Assembly (NCBI RefSeq): GCF_946479755.1
Contig: NZ_CAMLHC010000039.1
Location: 1-64,000 of the forward strand
DNA length: 64,000 bases
Direction: 5' to 3'
DNA from: an uncultured Chitinophaga sp.
GTDB taxonomy: Bacteria > Bacteroidota > Bacteroidia > Chitinophagales > Chitinophagaceae
Under the pieces are notes generated by a model. The model had not been told where the DNA came from and made no database searches. It saw only the letters and a program-made list of their open reading frames with translations. Below, piece after piece: positions 26,262 to 35,162 of this stretch; position 1 is the stretch's first letter, and every line of letters starts with the position of its first letter. The translations under genes were made by a program, and so were the position numbers.

Positions 26262-26858
26262 CTAATTCTTCACATATTTGGCAATCTTCTTATTGCCTAT
26301 CCATTTTACTTCGTTGCTTTGCAGGTCGGTCAGTTCCAGGTCTACCTGATAATATACCACCATTTGCCTTTTATGTGAATCTACGATAGAGTTGATGCTA
26401 CCTTGCAGCATATAGTCCGCTCCCACTTCGAGCCCCCATTTTTTCATGGTAGACACTGAAGCGTTTTTTTGCTGGTCTGCCCGTTCACCGCGCAGTTCCT
26501 CTCTTTTGGCGCCACCCTGCACCAGCCTCACTTTCTGGGTGGTGACAAATGTGCGTTCCATATCTTTGATAAAGGTCTCCGCATCGATGTGTTCGTGGCT
26601 TTTGTTGGCCACCATCCCCACGATCACGACCGGCTTCTTGCCCGCATGTTGCTGCGTAAATTCTGACAACCAGTTCTCTCCGAGGGCGCTGGCGATCATT
26701 TCTTCCGCTGTAAGCCGCGAGTCGGTATTGTTCCAGCGGCCGCTGATATCGATCTGTTGCTTCTCGTCTACCCGTGTCACCTGACGGGGAGCACATCCTT
26801 GTATGACAGCAGCGGACATAAGTATCCCGATCAATGCGGGAGCATTCATTTTAAACAT
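26262..26858 (-). CDS. LpoB-like lipoprotein (penicillin-binding protein activator family)
   Basis: This is a 198-residue lipoprotein with the lipobox IQGC (Cys22). The mature part matches the LpoB/COG3417 layout: I-D-I-S-G-R-W-N-N-T-D-S-R near 39-51, P-V-V-I-V-G-M-V-A-N-K-S-H-E-H-I near 75-90, and G-A-D-Y-M-L-Q-G-S-I-N-S near 146-157. In enterobacteria LpoB activates PBP1b; the partner here is unknown. M4 is an alternative start. It forms an operon with the COG3014-like gene and the small secreted protein upstream. Confidence 0.82.
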   Translation of the reverse strand: MFKMNAPALIGILMSAAVIQGCAPRQVTRVDEKQQIDISGRWNNTDSRLTAEEMIASALGENWLSEFTQQHAGKKPVVIVGMVANKSHEHIDAETFIKDMERTFVTTQKVRLVQGGAKREELRGERADQQKNASVSTMKKWGLEVGADYMLQGSINSIVDSHKRQMVVYYQVDLELTDLQSNEVKWIGNKKIAKYVKN

Positions 26859-26888
26859 CAGGTTGAAATTTTTTATACGTTGATTTTA

Positions 26889-27353
26889 TTAGCGGAAGAG
26901 CAGGTAAGTGCCCATAGCCAGCGCGGTCACGGTCGCCAGGTCGTACCACTGGAAGCCCGGTGAATAGCTGCGATGATGTCCATAGTGGCCGAAGCTGTAG
27001 GACGGATAACCGTATCCATAAGTATACGCCGGATATCCCCAGGTGTCCCATGATGATCCCCATCCATAGCCATAGGCGTAGGCGCGCCGGCGTTCACGGC
27101 GGTCCTGCCGCCGCTGTTCCTTCCGCTCCATTTTGGCTTCCATGAACTGATATGCTTTATAGGTCTGCTGCACGGTAGTGCCTTCACGTGCCGTCAGGGA
27201 GTCTTCGTTGACCAGGTACAGCTGCATGCTCTCCATATAGCGGGGGTTCTGGTCGGGCAGCAGTTTCTGCTGCGCCATGGCAGGCATGGCCATAACAAGC
27301 AGGCAGGCGATAAAACCGGCCCTGAAGCGGTGTTTACTGATACAGTACCTCAT
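26889..27353 (-). CDS. Small secreted protein with Arg-rich and Gly/Tyr-rich segments
   Basis: The ATG at 27353 (MRYCISKHRF) gives 154 residues with a signal peptide ending at A-M-A-Q-Q; the longer in-frame version would start with TTG and lacks a clean signal. The mature protein has an E/R-rich helix (M-E-R-K-E-Q-R-R-Q-D-R-R-E-R-R-R, about 75-90). A Gly-Tyr-Ser-Trp-rich segment (about 93-135) and a hydrophobic tail follow. The function is unknown. It is the first gene of the LpoB-like/COG3014-like operon. Confidence 0.7.
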   Translation of the reverse strand: MRYCISKHRFRAGFIACLLVMAMPAMAQQKLLPDQNPRYMESMQLYLVNEDSLTAREGTTVQQTYKAYQFMEAKMERKEQRRQDRRERRRAYAYGYGWGSSWDTWGYPAYTYGYGYPSYSFGHYGHHRSYSPGFQWYDLATVTALAMGTYLLFR

Positions 27354-27466
27354 AACATTCGTTGTATTCACTATAGTGACGCAGCCCAAAAGATCTCCCC
27401 CTACGGGGCAGGCTGTTAAAAATCCGTTAAGGTGAAAAGCGGAACATTTTACGATGTACGGGCGTT

Positions 27467-29005
27467 ATGCAAGTTATGTCGACCGTATCACTTCGCAGCA
27501 CTGCCGGAAGATGGGTGGTCACCTCCTCCATCCTGGCTTCTGCCATGGCTTTCATAGATGGTACCGCGCTGAACGTGGCATTACCTTCCCTTCAGCGCAG
27601 CCTGCATGCTTCGGGCGCCGAACTATTCTGGGTACTGAACGCCTATATGCTGATGCTGGCCGCCCTGATACTGCTCGGCGGCACCCTGGGCGACCGGCTG
27701 GGGCGGCGCCATATCTTTATGACCGGCATCATGATTTTCATTGCCGGCTCCGCAGCCTGCGGACTGGCAAGCAACGTCACCATGTTGATCATCTTCCGGA
27801 TGGTACAGGGCATCGGCGGTGCGCTCATGATCCCCGGCAGCCTCTCCCTTATCTCTTCTGCTATTGATGAATCCGAAAGAGGCAAAGCGATCGGTACCTG
27901 GTCGTCTGTCACCACGCTGGTAACCATCGGCGGCCCCATACTGGGCGGCGCACTGGCCGACGCCGGCCTGTGGCGTTACATTTTCTTTATTAATATACCC
28001 ATTGGCGTTATTACATTGTTATGCCTGTGGTGGAAAGTGGAAGAACAGGAAATACCGGCCGATGCGCCGCCCCAGGACTACCCCGGCGCTATCCTCATCG
28101 TAGCGGGACTGGCACTGCTGAACTTCGGCTTTCTGCGGATGCCGGTGTCCGGCTTCGGCAGCCCGGCGGCTTATGGCAGCATCCTCTTAGGATTGCTGTT
28201 GCTGGTAGCTTTTATCATCACGGAACGGCGCAGCCGTTATCCCATGCTGCCACTGCATCTCTTTAAAAACCGGACCTTCACCGGCACTAATCTGCTGACG
28301 TTTTTCTTGTATGCCGGTCTTAGCGGCAGCATGCTGTTCCTGTCGCTCAATATGGTGCAGATGCAGGGTTACAGCCAGCTGGAGTCCGGGCTGTCTTTTC
28401 TTCCGTTTACGCTGCTGATGGTCTTCCTGGCGCGACTGGCAGGCAGCCTGGCTGATAAATACGGGCCGCGGTGGTTCCTCATCATCGGGCCTTTCCTGGC
28501 AGGTACGGGCATACTGCTGATGTCGCTGGTGGGACAAACCACCGGGCCTTCCTCCTACTGGAGCACTTTTTTCCCCGGCATCATGGTGCTGGGCCTGGGC
28601 ATGACGATTACCGTGGCGCCGCTCACTGCCACCGTGATGGGCTGTGTAGGCAGCCAGCTGTCGGGCACCGCTTCTGGTGTCAACAATGCTGTTACCAGGA
28701 TTGCCGGCGTATTTGCCGTAGCTGTTTTCGGGGCGCTGGCGGTACTGTTTTTTGCCGGGTCTATGCAGCCCTCGCTGCAGGAGCTGTCGCTGACAACTGC
28801 TCAAAAAGCGGCTGTCATGGCGCAGACGGCTCACCTCGGCGATGCGGCGGTACCCCAAGGGTTACCACATCAGCAACAACAGCAGGTCATCCAGCTGTAT
28901 CATCAGCATTTTATCCGGAGCTATGGTAAAATCATGGCGATGTGCGGCGGGTTAGGCTGGCTGGGTAGCCTGATGGCCTGGATATTCATCAAAAAAGAAA
29001 AATAA
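27467..29005 (+). CDS. MFS drug exporter, DHA2 (EmrB/QacA) type
   Basis: This is a 512-residue inner-membrane proton antiporter with about 14 predicted helices. The family motifs are D-G-T-A-L-N-V-A-L-P (motif D1, about 31-40), G-D-R-L-G-R-R-H-I-F (motif A, about 73-83), and P-G-S-L-S-L-I (motif C region). The start could also be the ATG at 27476 (MSTVSLRS). It is alone between a divergent lipoprotein operon and a convergent thioredoxin gene. The substrate cannot be predicted. Confidence 0.9.
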   Translation: MQVMSTVSLRSTAGRWVVTSSILASAMAFIDGTALNVALPSLQRSLHASGAELFWVLNAYMLMLAALILLGGTLGDRLGRRHIFMTGIMIFIAGSAACGLASNVTMLIIFRMVQGIGGALMIPGSLSLISSAIDESERGKAIGTWSSVTTLVTIGGPILGGALADAGLWRYIFFINIPIGVITLLCLWWKVEEQEIPADAPPQDYPGAILIVAGLALLNFGFLRMPVSGFGSPAAYGSILLGLLLLVAFIITERRSRYPMLPLHLFKNRTFTGTNLLTFFLYAGLSGSMLFLSLNMVQMQGYSQLESGLSFLPFTLLMVFLARLAGSLADKYGPRWFLIIGPFLAGTGILLMSLVGQTTGPSSYWSTFFPGIMVLGLGMTITVAPLTATVMGCVGSQLSGTASGVNNAVTRIAGVFAVAVFGALAVLFFAGSMQPSLQELSLTTAQKAAVMAQTAHLGDAAVPQGLPHQQQQQVIQLYHQHFIRSYGKIMAMCGGLGWLGSLMAWIFIKKEK

Positions 29006-29008
29006 AAA

Positions 29009-29032
29009 GGCCGGACCCTGACAGGCCCGGCC
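29009..29032. terminator. Terminator between MFS and thioredoxin-like genes
   Basis: GGCCGG (29009-29014) pairs with CCGGCC (29027-29032), and CCT/AGG pairs inside. On the minus strand it is followed by TTTTTATTTTT, so it chiefly ends the SusCD locus 3 transcript. It may also stop the MFS transcript. Confidence 0.7.
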
Positions 29033-29040
29033 GGCGGATG

Positions 29041-30240
29041 TTAATCCTTATGAAAAGCAGCAGCTCGTCGTTCAAATTCTTTTTCCAGCTCCACGAGTTT
29101 CTTCCTAAAGACCGCTATCTGTGAAGCGTCTCCCATTTTTTCCAGTATCACCAGGTGCCGCTTTAACAAACCGGGTGTAACCCTGCCGTTGTCAATAGCC
29201 TGCTGTGACCATTTCTGGCAAATCTGCAGCAGCTCCCTGTCAGTGGTATACGTCGCCAGTTTTTCCGCCCACCGGACAATATAGTCTTCTTCATCCTTCA
29301 GCAGTGAAAAATGCGAAGCCGCTTCCAGCAGCCGGTCAAACCCGTGATAGTTTTTTGTCACGAACGCTTCATTTACCAGCAGTAGCGCCAGCGACCGTTC
29401 CCCACTATTGGTGTAGTATACACTCAGATCGTGCATAAGCGCCCTGGCGCAGGCAGTATCGTATTTCTCCGGTGCTTTCAGTGCAATGTTTACATACTTA
29501 GCGACAGCCTCCCGGTAAAGTTCTCCCGTCCAGCTACTTATCATCGCCTCCTCTTCATGATGCTTCATATAAATGCCCGGATTGCTTATAAAGTCCCTGA
29601 ACAGCGGTGTTTCCGGATCTCTCCAGAACTGACGAAAAACAGCATAGGCAGTGGAATCGTCTGTGATCAGCTTCGTGGTCAATTGAGGTAAGATCGTCTC
29701 GCATTCTTTAAACAGTTTCATGATCTGATAACTTTTATTCAATGCGGTAAAGTATTTCAGGATAAAAGGCCAATCCCGTTGCCCTGCCGCATATTCAGCG
29801 TTCAGTGCCATCCAACCCTCGTTATCCAGCCCATTCTGCATCAGACTGATAAAGACCGGCGGCTCCTGGTAACCGGTCACCTGGTGGATCAGTTCACCTT
29901 TTGCATTGAACACAAGATAGGTAGGAAAGCCAGGGATGTATTTCTCGTATTTTTTATACAGGTCGATGCCCTCCCCTTTTTCCATATCTTTTTTTACAGA
30001 GATGAAATGAGCATTCATATAATCCCCCACATCTGACCGGCTGAACACCTCTCTGGCCATGGCTTTGCAGGGACCGCACCAGGTAGTATAACAATCCAGG
30101 AAGATGGGCTTATTTTCTTTGGCGGCGAGGGCCAGTATTTGTTTCCAGCTCAGGTCATCCTGAAACTGCATGCCTTTCTGCTGGGCATAGGTTGTACACA
30201 GTCCGAGGACGCTGATGAATAACAAACATATTTTTTTCAT
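29041..30240 (-). CDS. Secreted thioredoxin-like protein
   Basis: This is a 399-residue exported protein. A signal peptide (about 1-20) is followed by a thioredoxin domain (about 25-140) with an intact W-C-G-P-C active site (Cys55, Cys58) and the cis-Pro in I-P-G-F-P-T-Y. The remaining ~250 residues are helical and of unknown role. It lies 21 bp after SusD of locus 3 in the same operon, so it may maintain thiols or disulfides in the locus proteins or act on the imported substrate. Confidence 0.87.
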   Translation of the reverse strand: MKKICLLFISVLGLCTTYAQQKGMQFQDDLSWKQILALAAKENKPIFLDCYTTWCGPCKAMAREVFSRSDVGDYMNAHFISVKKDMEKGEGIDLYKKYEKYIPGFPTYLVFNAKGELIHQVTGYQEPPVFISLMQNGLDNEGWMALNAEYAAGQRDWPFILKYFTALNKSYQIMKLFKECETILPQLTTKLITDDSTAYAVFRQFWRDPETPLFRDFISNPGIYMKHHEEEAMISSWTGELYREAVAKYVNIALKAPEKYDTACARALMHDLSVYYTNSGERSLALLLVNEAFVTKNYHGFDRLLEAASHFSLLKDEEDYIVRWAEKLATYTTDRELLQICQKWSQQAIDNGRVTPGLLKRHLVILEKMGDASQIAVFRKKLVELEKEFERRAAAFHKD

Positions 30241-30261
30241 GTTAATTGTTTTTCTGATCCG

Positions 30262-31641
30262 TTAATAACCAGGATTTTGTTGTAATTGTGGCGCTGCGAG
30301 GATTTCCGCCTGTGGCACCGGGTATAATTCAGCAGTGGGTTTCCACTTCGGTTTCAGGGGAGCCAATACAGCTCCGGCTTTGCCGGTACGCTTCAGGTCC
30401 AGCCAGCGATGTCCCCATTCGACAAACAACTCAGCTTGCCTTTCCCTGGCGATGGCCTGTAGCAGCTCTGTTTCTCCTATGGCAGCGCGGGTATCCGCGA
30501 GCAAAGGCAATCCAGCGCGCTGGCGTATTTGATCGACATCATGAATGGCGGCGGGCAGATTGCCTTGCCGGGCCTGTGCTTCAGCGCGGATAAGATAAAG
30601 CTCCGCCAGCCGCAACACCGTATTGTTTTCAGGTTTTACGCTGCCGGGTGTTGTTTCCCTGATTTTATATTTGGCAGGATAGTAGAAAATTTTCCCGTTT
30701 ACTTCTGTACTGGCCACCCACTCCTGTTTGCGGAGATCATTGTCGTCAAAAACATGCAGCATGGTTTCAGTGAGATGGTATCGCGGAATAAGACTGGGCG
30801 GGGCGGGGATAAAACTGGTAGCGTCCGCAGAACCTTTATTATCGCTCGTTCTCAGTGGAAACTGCAGCATGGCTTCTTTACTGTCTTTCAGAAAAACATT
30901 TTTAAGCGGGATTAACGAGAACGGCCCTTCGTCGATCACCAAACCGGCAACAGCCGCAGCTTCCTGCCAACGTTTCTGAAAGAGCAACACCCTTGCCAGC
31001 AAAGCGGTGGCTGTCCAACGGCTGGCCCGGTAACTATCTTTAATATCAGCGCTCAGCAGCTGCTGTGCTTCACGCAAGTCTGCTGCTATCAGGGCATACA
31101 CCCTGTCTGTGCCGGTGCGTGTTAACCGGCTGTTGGTAGCGTAATCTGCTGTTACCACCAATGGCACGTCGCCATAAAAATTCACGAGATAAAAGTAGTG
31201 CAGCGCTCGCAGCAACTTTGCTTCTCCGCTAAGCCGTTTTTTTAACGTAATAGCCAATTCACTGGTGGAAAGCTGCTCGATGATCCGGTTACACTTATAG
31301 ATCAACTTATAGCTCTCCGTCCAGAAACCGGTGCTATAAGTGTTTTGGGGCAGGATGAAATTGACACTGAATGCATCCCGTTCACCGGCGGAAGATGTAA
31401 TTTCCAACTCATCTGCGCTTAATGCCGGCAACAAGGTTGCGGCGCCGTTCATCGGCGTTTGTACAGTCGATGCAATTTCTATGTACAATCCCACAATTGC
31501 CGCTTCCGCAGTGGAGCTGTCGGCAAATACTGCAGCGGTAGTCATCCTGTCCACCGGTGGACCTATCTCCAGAAATTTATTACAGGAAGACGAAAAGGCG
31601 AGCAGGGCTACTGCGGATATAAAGAGATAACGGACATCCAT
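30262..31641 (-). CDS. SusD/RagB-family lipoprotein (locus 3)
   Basis: This is a 459-residue lipoprotein with the lipobox SSSC (Cys20) and the C-N-K-F-L-E-I-G-P-P-x-D-R start typical of SusD. L-R-L-A-E-L-Y-L-I-R-A-E-A-Q-A-R near 340-355 and R-Q-A-E-L-F-V-E-W-G-H-R-W-L-D-L-K-R-T-G near 405-424 are strong family patterns, and it ends N-P-G-Y. It is 10 bp downstream of SusC. Confidence 0.93.
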   Translation of the reverse strand: MDVRYLFISAVALLAFSSSCNKFLEIGPPVDRMTTAAVFADSSTAEAAIVGLYIEIASTVQTPMNGAATLLPALSADELEITSSAGERDAFSVNFILPQNTYSTGFWTESYKLIYKCNRIIEQLSTSELAITLKKRLSGEAKLLRALHYFYLVNFYGDVPLVVTADYATNSRLTRTGTDRVYALIAADLREAQQLLSADIKDSYRASRWTATALLARVLLFQKRWQEAAAVAGLVIDEGPFSLIPLKNVFLKDSKEAMLQFPLRTSDNKGSADATSFIPAPPSLIPRYHLTETMLHVFDDNDLRKQEWVASTEVNGKIFYYPAKYKIRETTPGSVKPENNTVLRLAELYLIRAEAQARQGNLPAAIHDVDQIRQRAGLPLLADTRAAIGETELLQAIARERQAELFVEWGHRWLDLKRTGKAGAVLAPLKPKWKPTAELYPVPQAEILAAPQLQQNPGY

Positions 31642-31651
31642 ATACGGTTGA

Positions 31652-34600
31652 TTAAAGTGTGAATTGTACCCCTGCGGTAAATATTTTCATGGGTGGCGTG
31701 CGGAAAATATCCTGTATTTCAGGATCTCCGATCTTATACCCGGTGATGGTCAGCAGGTTTTGTCCCATCGCGTATACTCTGCCGGTTTGTAAATGCATCC
31801 TGCTCAACCAGGTGGATGGTAATGACCAGGAAAGGGAAACATTTTTTAAGCGGATAAAAGAGGCATCTCCGTATACGCCATTGGAGTTATCCCGGAAGTC
31901 GGACCAGGCCTGACCGATATCTCCCATATCCATGGATAGCTGCTGTAACGCCGCATGGTCGCCGGGTTTGCTCCAAAAATCCTTCATCATTGCTTCCGGC
32001 AGATTCCCGGGATTGCCGGGCATAGCGGTGAAGCCTGCCAGGTAGTTGCGGCCCGTCTGCCGGGTAAAAGAGAAGAAAAAGTCCAGCTGCAGCGACTTGT
32101 ACTGTATACTATTTTGCAGGCCACCGTAAAAAACCGGGTCCAGATGTCCCAATACCTGGTAGTCGTACGGCACGCTGAGTTCGCCATCTTGGTTTACATC
32201 TTCAAAAGTAAAAACACCTGTCTGCGGGTCTACCCCGGTAGATTTGTAACGATAGATAAGATTTAACGGCTGGCCTAATACATATTGTGCGTAATAGGAA
32301 GACTTGTCCAGCCCGGGAAAAGACACGAGTTTATTTTTGGGCACTGTAAGATTAGCAGTGGTGGTCCAGCTGATGTTTTCTTTTTTTATATTGTTGGACG
32401 TGAAAGAAAACTCCCAGCCTGTATTCTGCACTAACGCAGGCAGATTGGCGACAACACTATTAAAGCCGGTGAGGTAAGGTAAGTTGTAGCTGATCAGCTG
32501 GTTAGAACTTCTGTTACGGTACCATGCCGTGGAGAACAGGATCCGGTCGTCCAGGAACCCTAATTCCAGTGCGCCTTCCAGTTTATTGGTCGTTTCCCAG
32601 CGATAATCGTTGTTGTACAGTTTATCGGGAAACAAACCGGAAAGACCGCTATAGGGATATCTGCTGGCTTTCCAGGTATCGAGGTATTCATAGTTCCTGA
32701 TCTTATCATTACCGGTAGTACCATAGCTGGCGCGCAGTTTACCAAAACTGAGAAAAGGCAGTTTTTTTTCCGCCCATGTTTCATTGGTAAAGATCCACGC
32801 GGCGCCTACAGCCCCGAAGTCTGCATACCGCCGCCCACGGCCGAAGCGGCTGGAGCCATCCCTGCGGGCGGAGAGGTTCACCATATATTTATCATTCCAG
32901 TTGTATCCCAGCCGTCCGAAAAACGCCTGATAGCGGTATTGCGATCTTTCTGTTTTGGTTTCCAGCGCAGTGGCCGCGGCAAGTGATTGCATCAGGGCGT
33001 CTGAACTAAAGCCGGTACCTATGATCAGGTTACTGTTGTTGTCGGTAGACTGCCAGGTGCCGCCTGCCAGCACATTTAATTTCCCCTGACTAATGTACCG
33101 GTTATATTCCACCTGGGGTTCTATGATCCATCCTCTGAACTGGTTGTTGCTGAAGTGTGCTTCACGACTGATTTGTTCGCTTGGACTAAACATTGCCTGA
33201 GGCTTTAGCATCTGCTCTTCCGCCTGTGTGGTATTGTAACCTGTGTTTACCCTCGCTGTCAGGTCTGCGGTCAATTTATAGCTGAGTTGCAAATTCGCGA
33301 TTAAGTTGGTGAGGGTATAGTCATAGGTCTGATGCAAAAAAGCCATAGGACTTTCGGAGAAGCGGATAGTCCGCAAGCCTCCTTCATCCCAGCCCAGGCT
33401 ACCATCGGGGTTATACACCAGCTGATTGGGCGGGGCGGCCATCTGCGAGGCCGGATCGAAGCGGATAAGGTTATTTTTGTCATTGGCATAGTTGCCGGAG
33501 AAAGTCATATTAAAGCGTTTGTCGGTAGAGCGGTGATGAATATTAAACATCACGGCACTCTTCCTATCTGCCATATTCCCTGGAATGACGGATGTTTCGC
33601 GATGGTAACTACCGCCAACCAGGAACTGGGTGTTCTCCGTACCACCGGAGAGGGAGAGCTGTACATCGTTGGTAGCCGGGTTACGCTTCGTTAGCAGGTC
33701 CCTGAAATTCGTGTAGCGGGTAGTATCCCAGACGAGGAGGTCGAAGCCATAGAAATAGGGCTCTGGCTCTTCGCCGCCGTTTTGGTAAGCTTTCCTTCTC
33801 ATATCGAGGTACTGCCGGGTATCCAGCATCTTCACCGGCCGGGAAGGCAGGCTGAAACCGTTGTACGTATTAAAGCTGAGGGTGGTTTTGCCGGACTTTC
33901 CTTTTTTAGTCGTAATCAGGACTACGCCGTTAGCACCGCGGGAGCCATAGATAGCGGTAGCGTCGGCATCTTTAAGCACCTCAATGCTTTCAATATCCTG
34001 TGGGTTCAGGCTGGCCAGCGGGCTGATACCGCCGTTATCAACCGGCGCGTTGGTATTATTGTTGGAGGTACTGGGCTTCCCAAGCGCCCCATCTATTTTA
34101 TTCAAAAAACCGTTGTTGGGATTAAATGGTACGCCATCGATCACAAACAATGGCTGGTCATCGGAAACGCCCCTGTCGATGGCCGTGCGGCCACGCACCT
34201 GCACTCTAAAACCGCTGCCCGGGAGGCCGGAGCCCTGCGTGAGGGTCATGCCCGGCACCCGTCCGTCGAGTGCTGCGAGTACGTTACCTACCGGCTGACT
34301 GGCAATTTCCCGGCTGCCGACTTTATCGATATTCCCGGTATTGAGACGGCGGGAGGTGCTGCCATAAGCACGGACAATCGTTTCATCCAGCTTGTTTTCT
34401 CCCATCAGCATCCGGACATCGATCACGGTCTTTTTGCCTGCTGTCACCTCGTGCAACGTGTAGCCGATAAACGAAAACACGAGTACGTCTGTTTCTTTTA
34501 CATCTGTGAGCCGGTAGTCGCCGGTGGCATTGGTTTGCGCACCGCGCAAAGTGCCTTTAATTAAAACGGTCACCCCAGGAATGGGGACACCGGTTTCATC

Positions 34601-34960
34601 TGTCACACGCCCGGAGATCGGATTGGCGGAAGGAACGTTTGGGCGTGTGGTTGCTGTTTCATCTTTAATGTTTTTAACGATCAGAACAGTCTTTCCTTGT
34701 ATGGTGTAGCGCAGCGGTTGCCCCACCAGTACCGCGTCCATGGCAGTTTGCAGACTGGCGTTTTTCAGCTGGCAGGTCACTGGCCGGGCTTCTTTCAGAT
34801 CTTCCCGGTCGTAGAAAAAAACGTACCCGGTCTGTTCCCTGATGGCGGACAATACTTTTTTCAGTTCAACTGCGCTGGCGTTATAGTTCACCGTTTGTGC
34901 ATTAACCGTAGCATAGCTTTGTAATAAAAGCGCCAGCAACAGCCATGTGGATAATTTCAT
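31652..34960 (-). CDS. SusC-family TonB-dependent transporter with STN domain (locus 3)
   Basis: The ATG at 34960 (MKLSTWLLL) gives 1102 residues with a proper signal peptide and an AGGA-like site before it; the longer frame has no signal. The order is STN domain (about 23-95), CarboxypepD_reg domain (about 113-195), TonB-box-like E-T-I-V-R-A-Y-G, plug with I-E-S-I-E-V-L-K-D-A-D-A-T-A-I-Y-G-S-R-G-A-N-G, and a barrel ending in F-T-L. The STN domain fits signalling to the FecR upstream. Confidence 0.93.
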   Translation of the reverse strand: MKLSTWLLLALLLQSYATVNAQTVNYNASAVELKKVLSAIREQTGYVFFYDREDLKEARPVTCQLKNASLQTAMDAVLVGQPLRYTIQGKTVLIVKNIKDETATTRPNVPSANPISGRVTDETGVPIPGVTVLIKGTLRGAQTNATGDYRLTDVKETDVLVFSFIGYTLHEVTAGKKTVIDVRMLMGENKLDETIVRAYGSTSRRLNTGNIDKVGSREIASQPVGNVLAALDGRVPGMTLTQGSGLPGSGFRVQVRGRTAIDRGVSDDQPLFVIDGVPFNPNNGFLNKIDGALGKPSTSNNNTNAPVDNGGISPLASLNPQDIESIEVLKDADATAIYGSRGANGVVLITTKKGKSGKTTLSFNTYNGFSLPSRPVKMLDTRQYLDMRRKAYQNGGEEPEPYFYGFDLLVWDTTRYTNFRDLLTKRNPATNDVQLSLSGGTENTQFLVGGSYHRETSVIPGNMADRKSAVMFNIHHRSTDKRFNMTFSGNYANDKNNLIRFDPASQMAAPPNQLVYNPDGSLGWDEGGLRTIRFSESPMAFLHQTYDYTLTNLIANLQLSYKLTADLTARVNTGYNTTQAEEQMLKPQAMFSPSEQISREAHFSNNQFRGWIIEPQVEYNRYISQGKLNVLAGGTWQSTDNNSNLIIGTGFSSDALMQSLAAATALETKTERSQYRYQAFFGRLGYNWNDKYMVNLSARRDGSSRFGRGRRYADFGAVGAAWIFTNETWAEKKLPFLSFGKLRASYGTTGNDKIRNYEYLDTWKASRYPYSGLSGLFPDKLYNNDYRWETTNKLEGALELGFLDDRILFSTAWYRNRSSNQLISYNLPYLTGFNSVVANLPALVQNTGWEFSFTSNNIKKENISWTTTANLTVPKNKLVSFPGLDKSSYYAQYVLGQPLNLIYRYKSTGVDPQTGVFTFEDVNQDGELSVPYDYQVLGHLDPVFYGGLQNSIQYKSLQLDFFFSFTRQTGRNYLAGFTAMPGNPGNLPEAMMKDFWSKPGDHAALQQLSMDMGDIGQAWSDFRDNSNGVYGDASFIRLKNVSLSWSLPSTWLSRMHLQTGRVYAMGQNLLTITGYKIGDPEIQDIFRTPPMKIFTAGVQFTL

Positions 34961-35127
34961 TCCTAAACTTATTTTATTGCCTAAGAGACAGATAAGCGTC
35001 CTTTTTCCTGAAGGCAATGACGTGGTTGATAACCCCGGGCGCGCATCGTCAGCCGCAGGGTGGCAGGTAGCCCCGATTTGCATACTTTGGCAATGTTTGG
35101 TTTTTGTTAATAAGCTGTTTTAGCAGA

Positions 35128-35145
35128 AGCCGGGCAGGCCCGGCT
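35128..35145. terminator. Hairpin between FecR and SusC of locus 3
   Basis: AGCCGGGC and GCCCGGCT form an 8-bp inverted repeat 18 bp after the FecR stop. The T run is on the plus strand, so termination of the minus-strand sigma-FecR message is less certain. A regulatory hairpin is possible. Confidence 0.45.
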
Positions 35146-35162
35146 TTTTGTTCCTTATTGTA

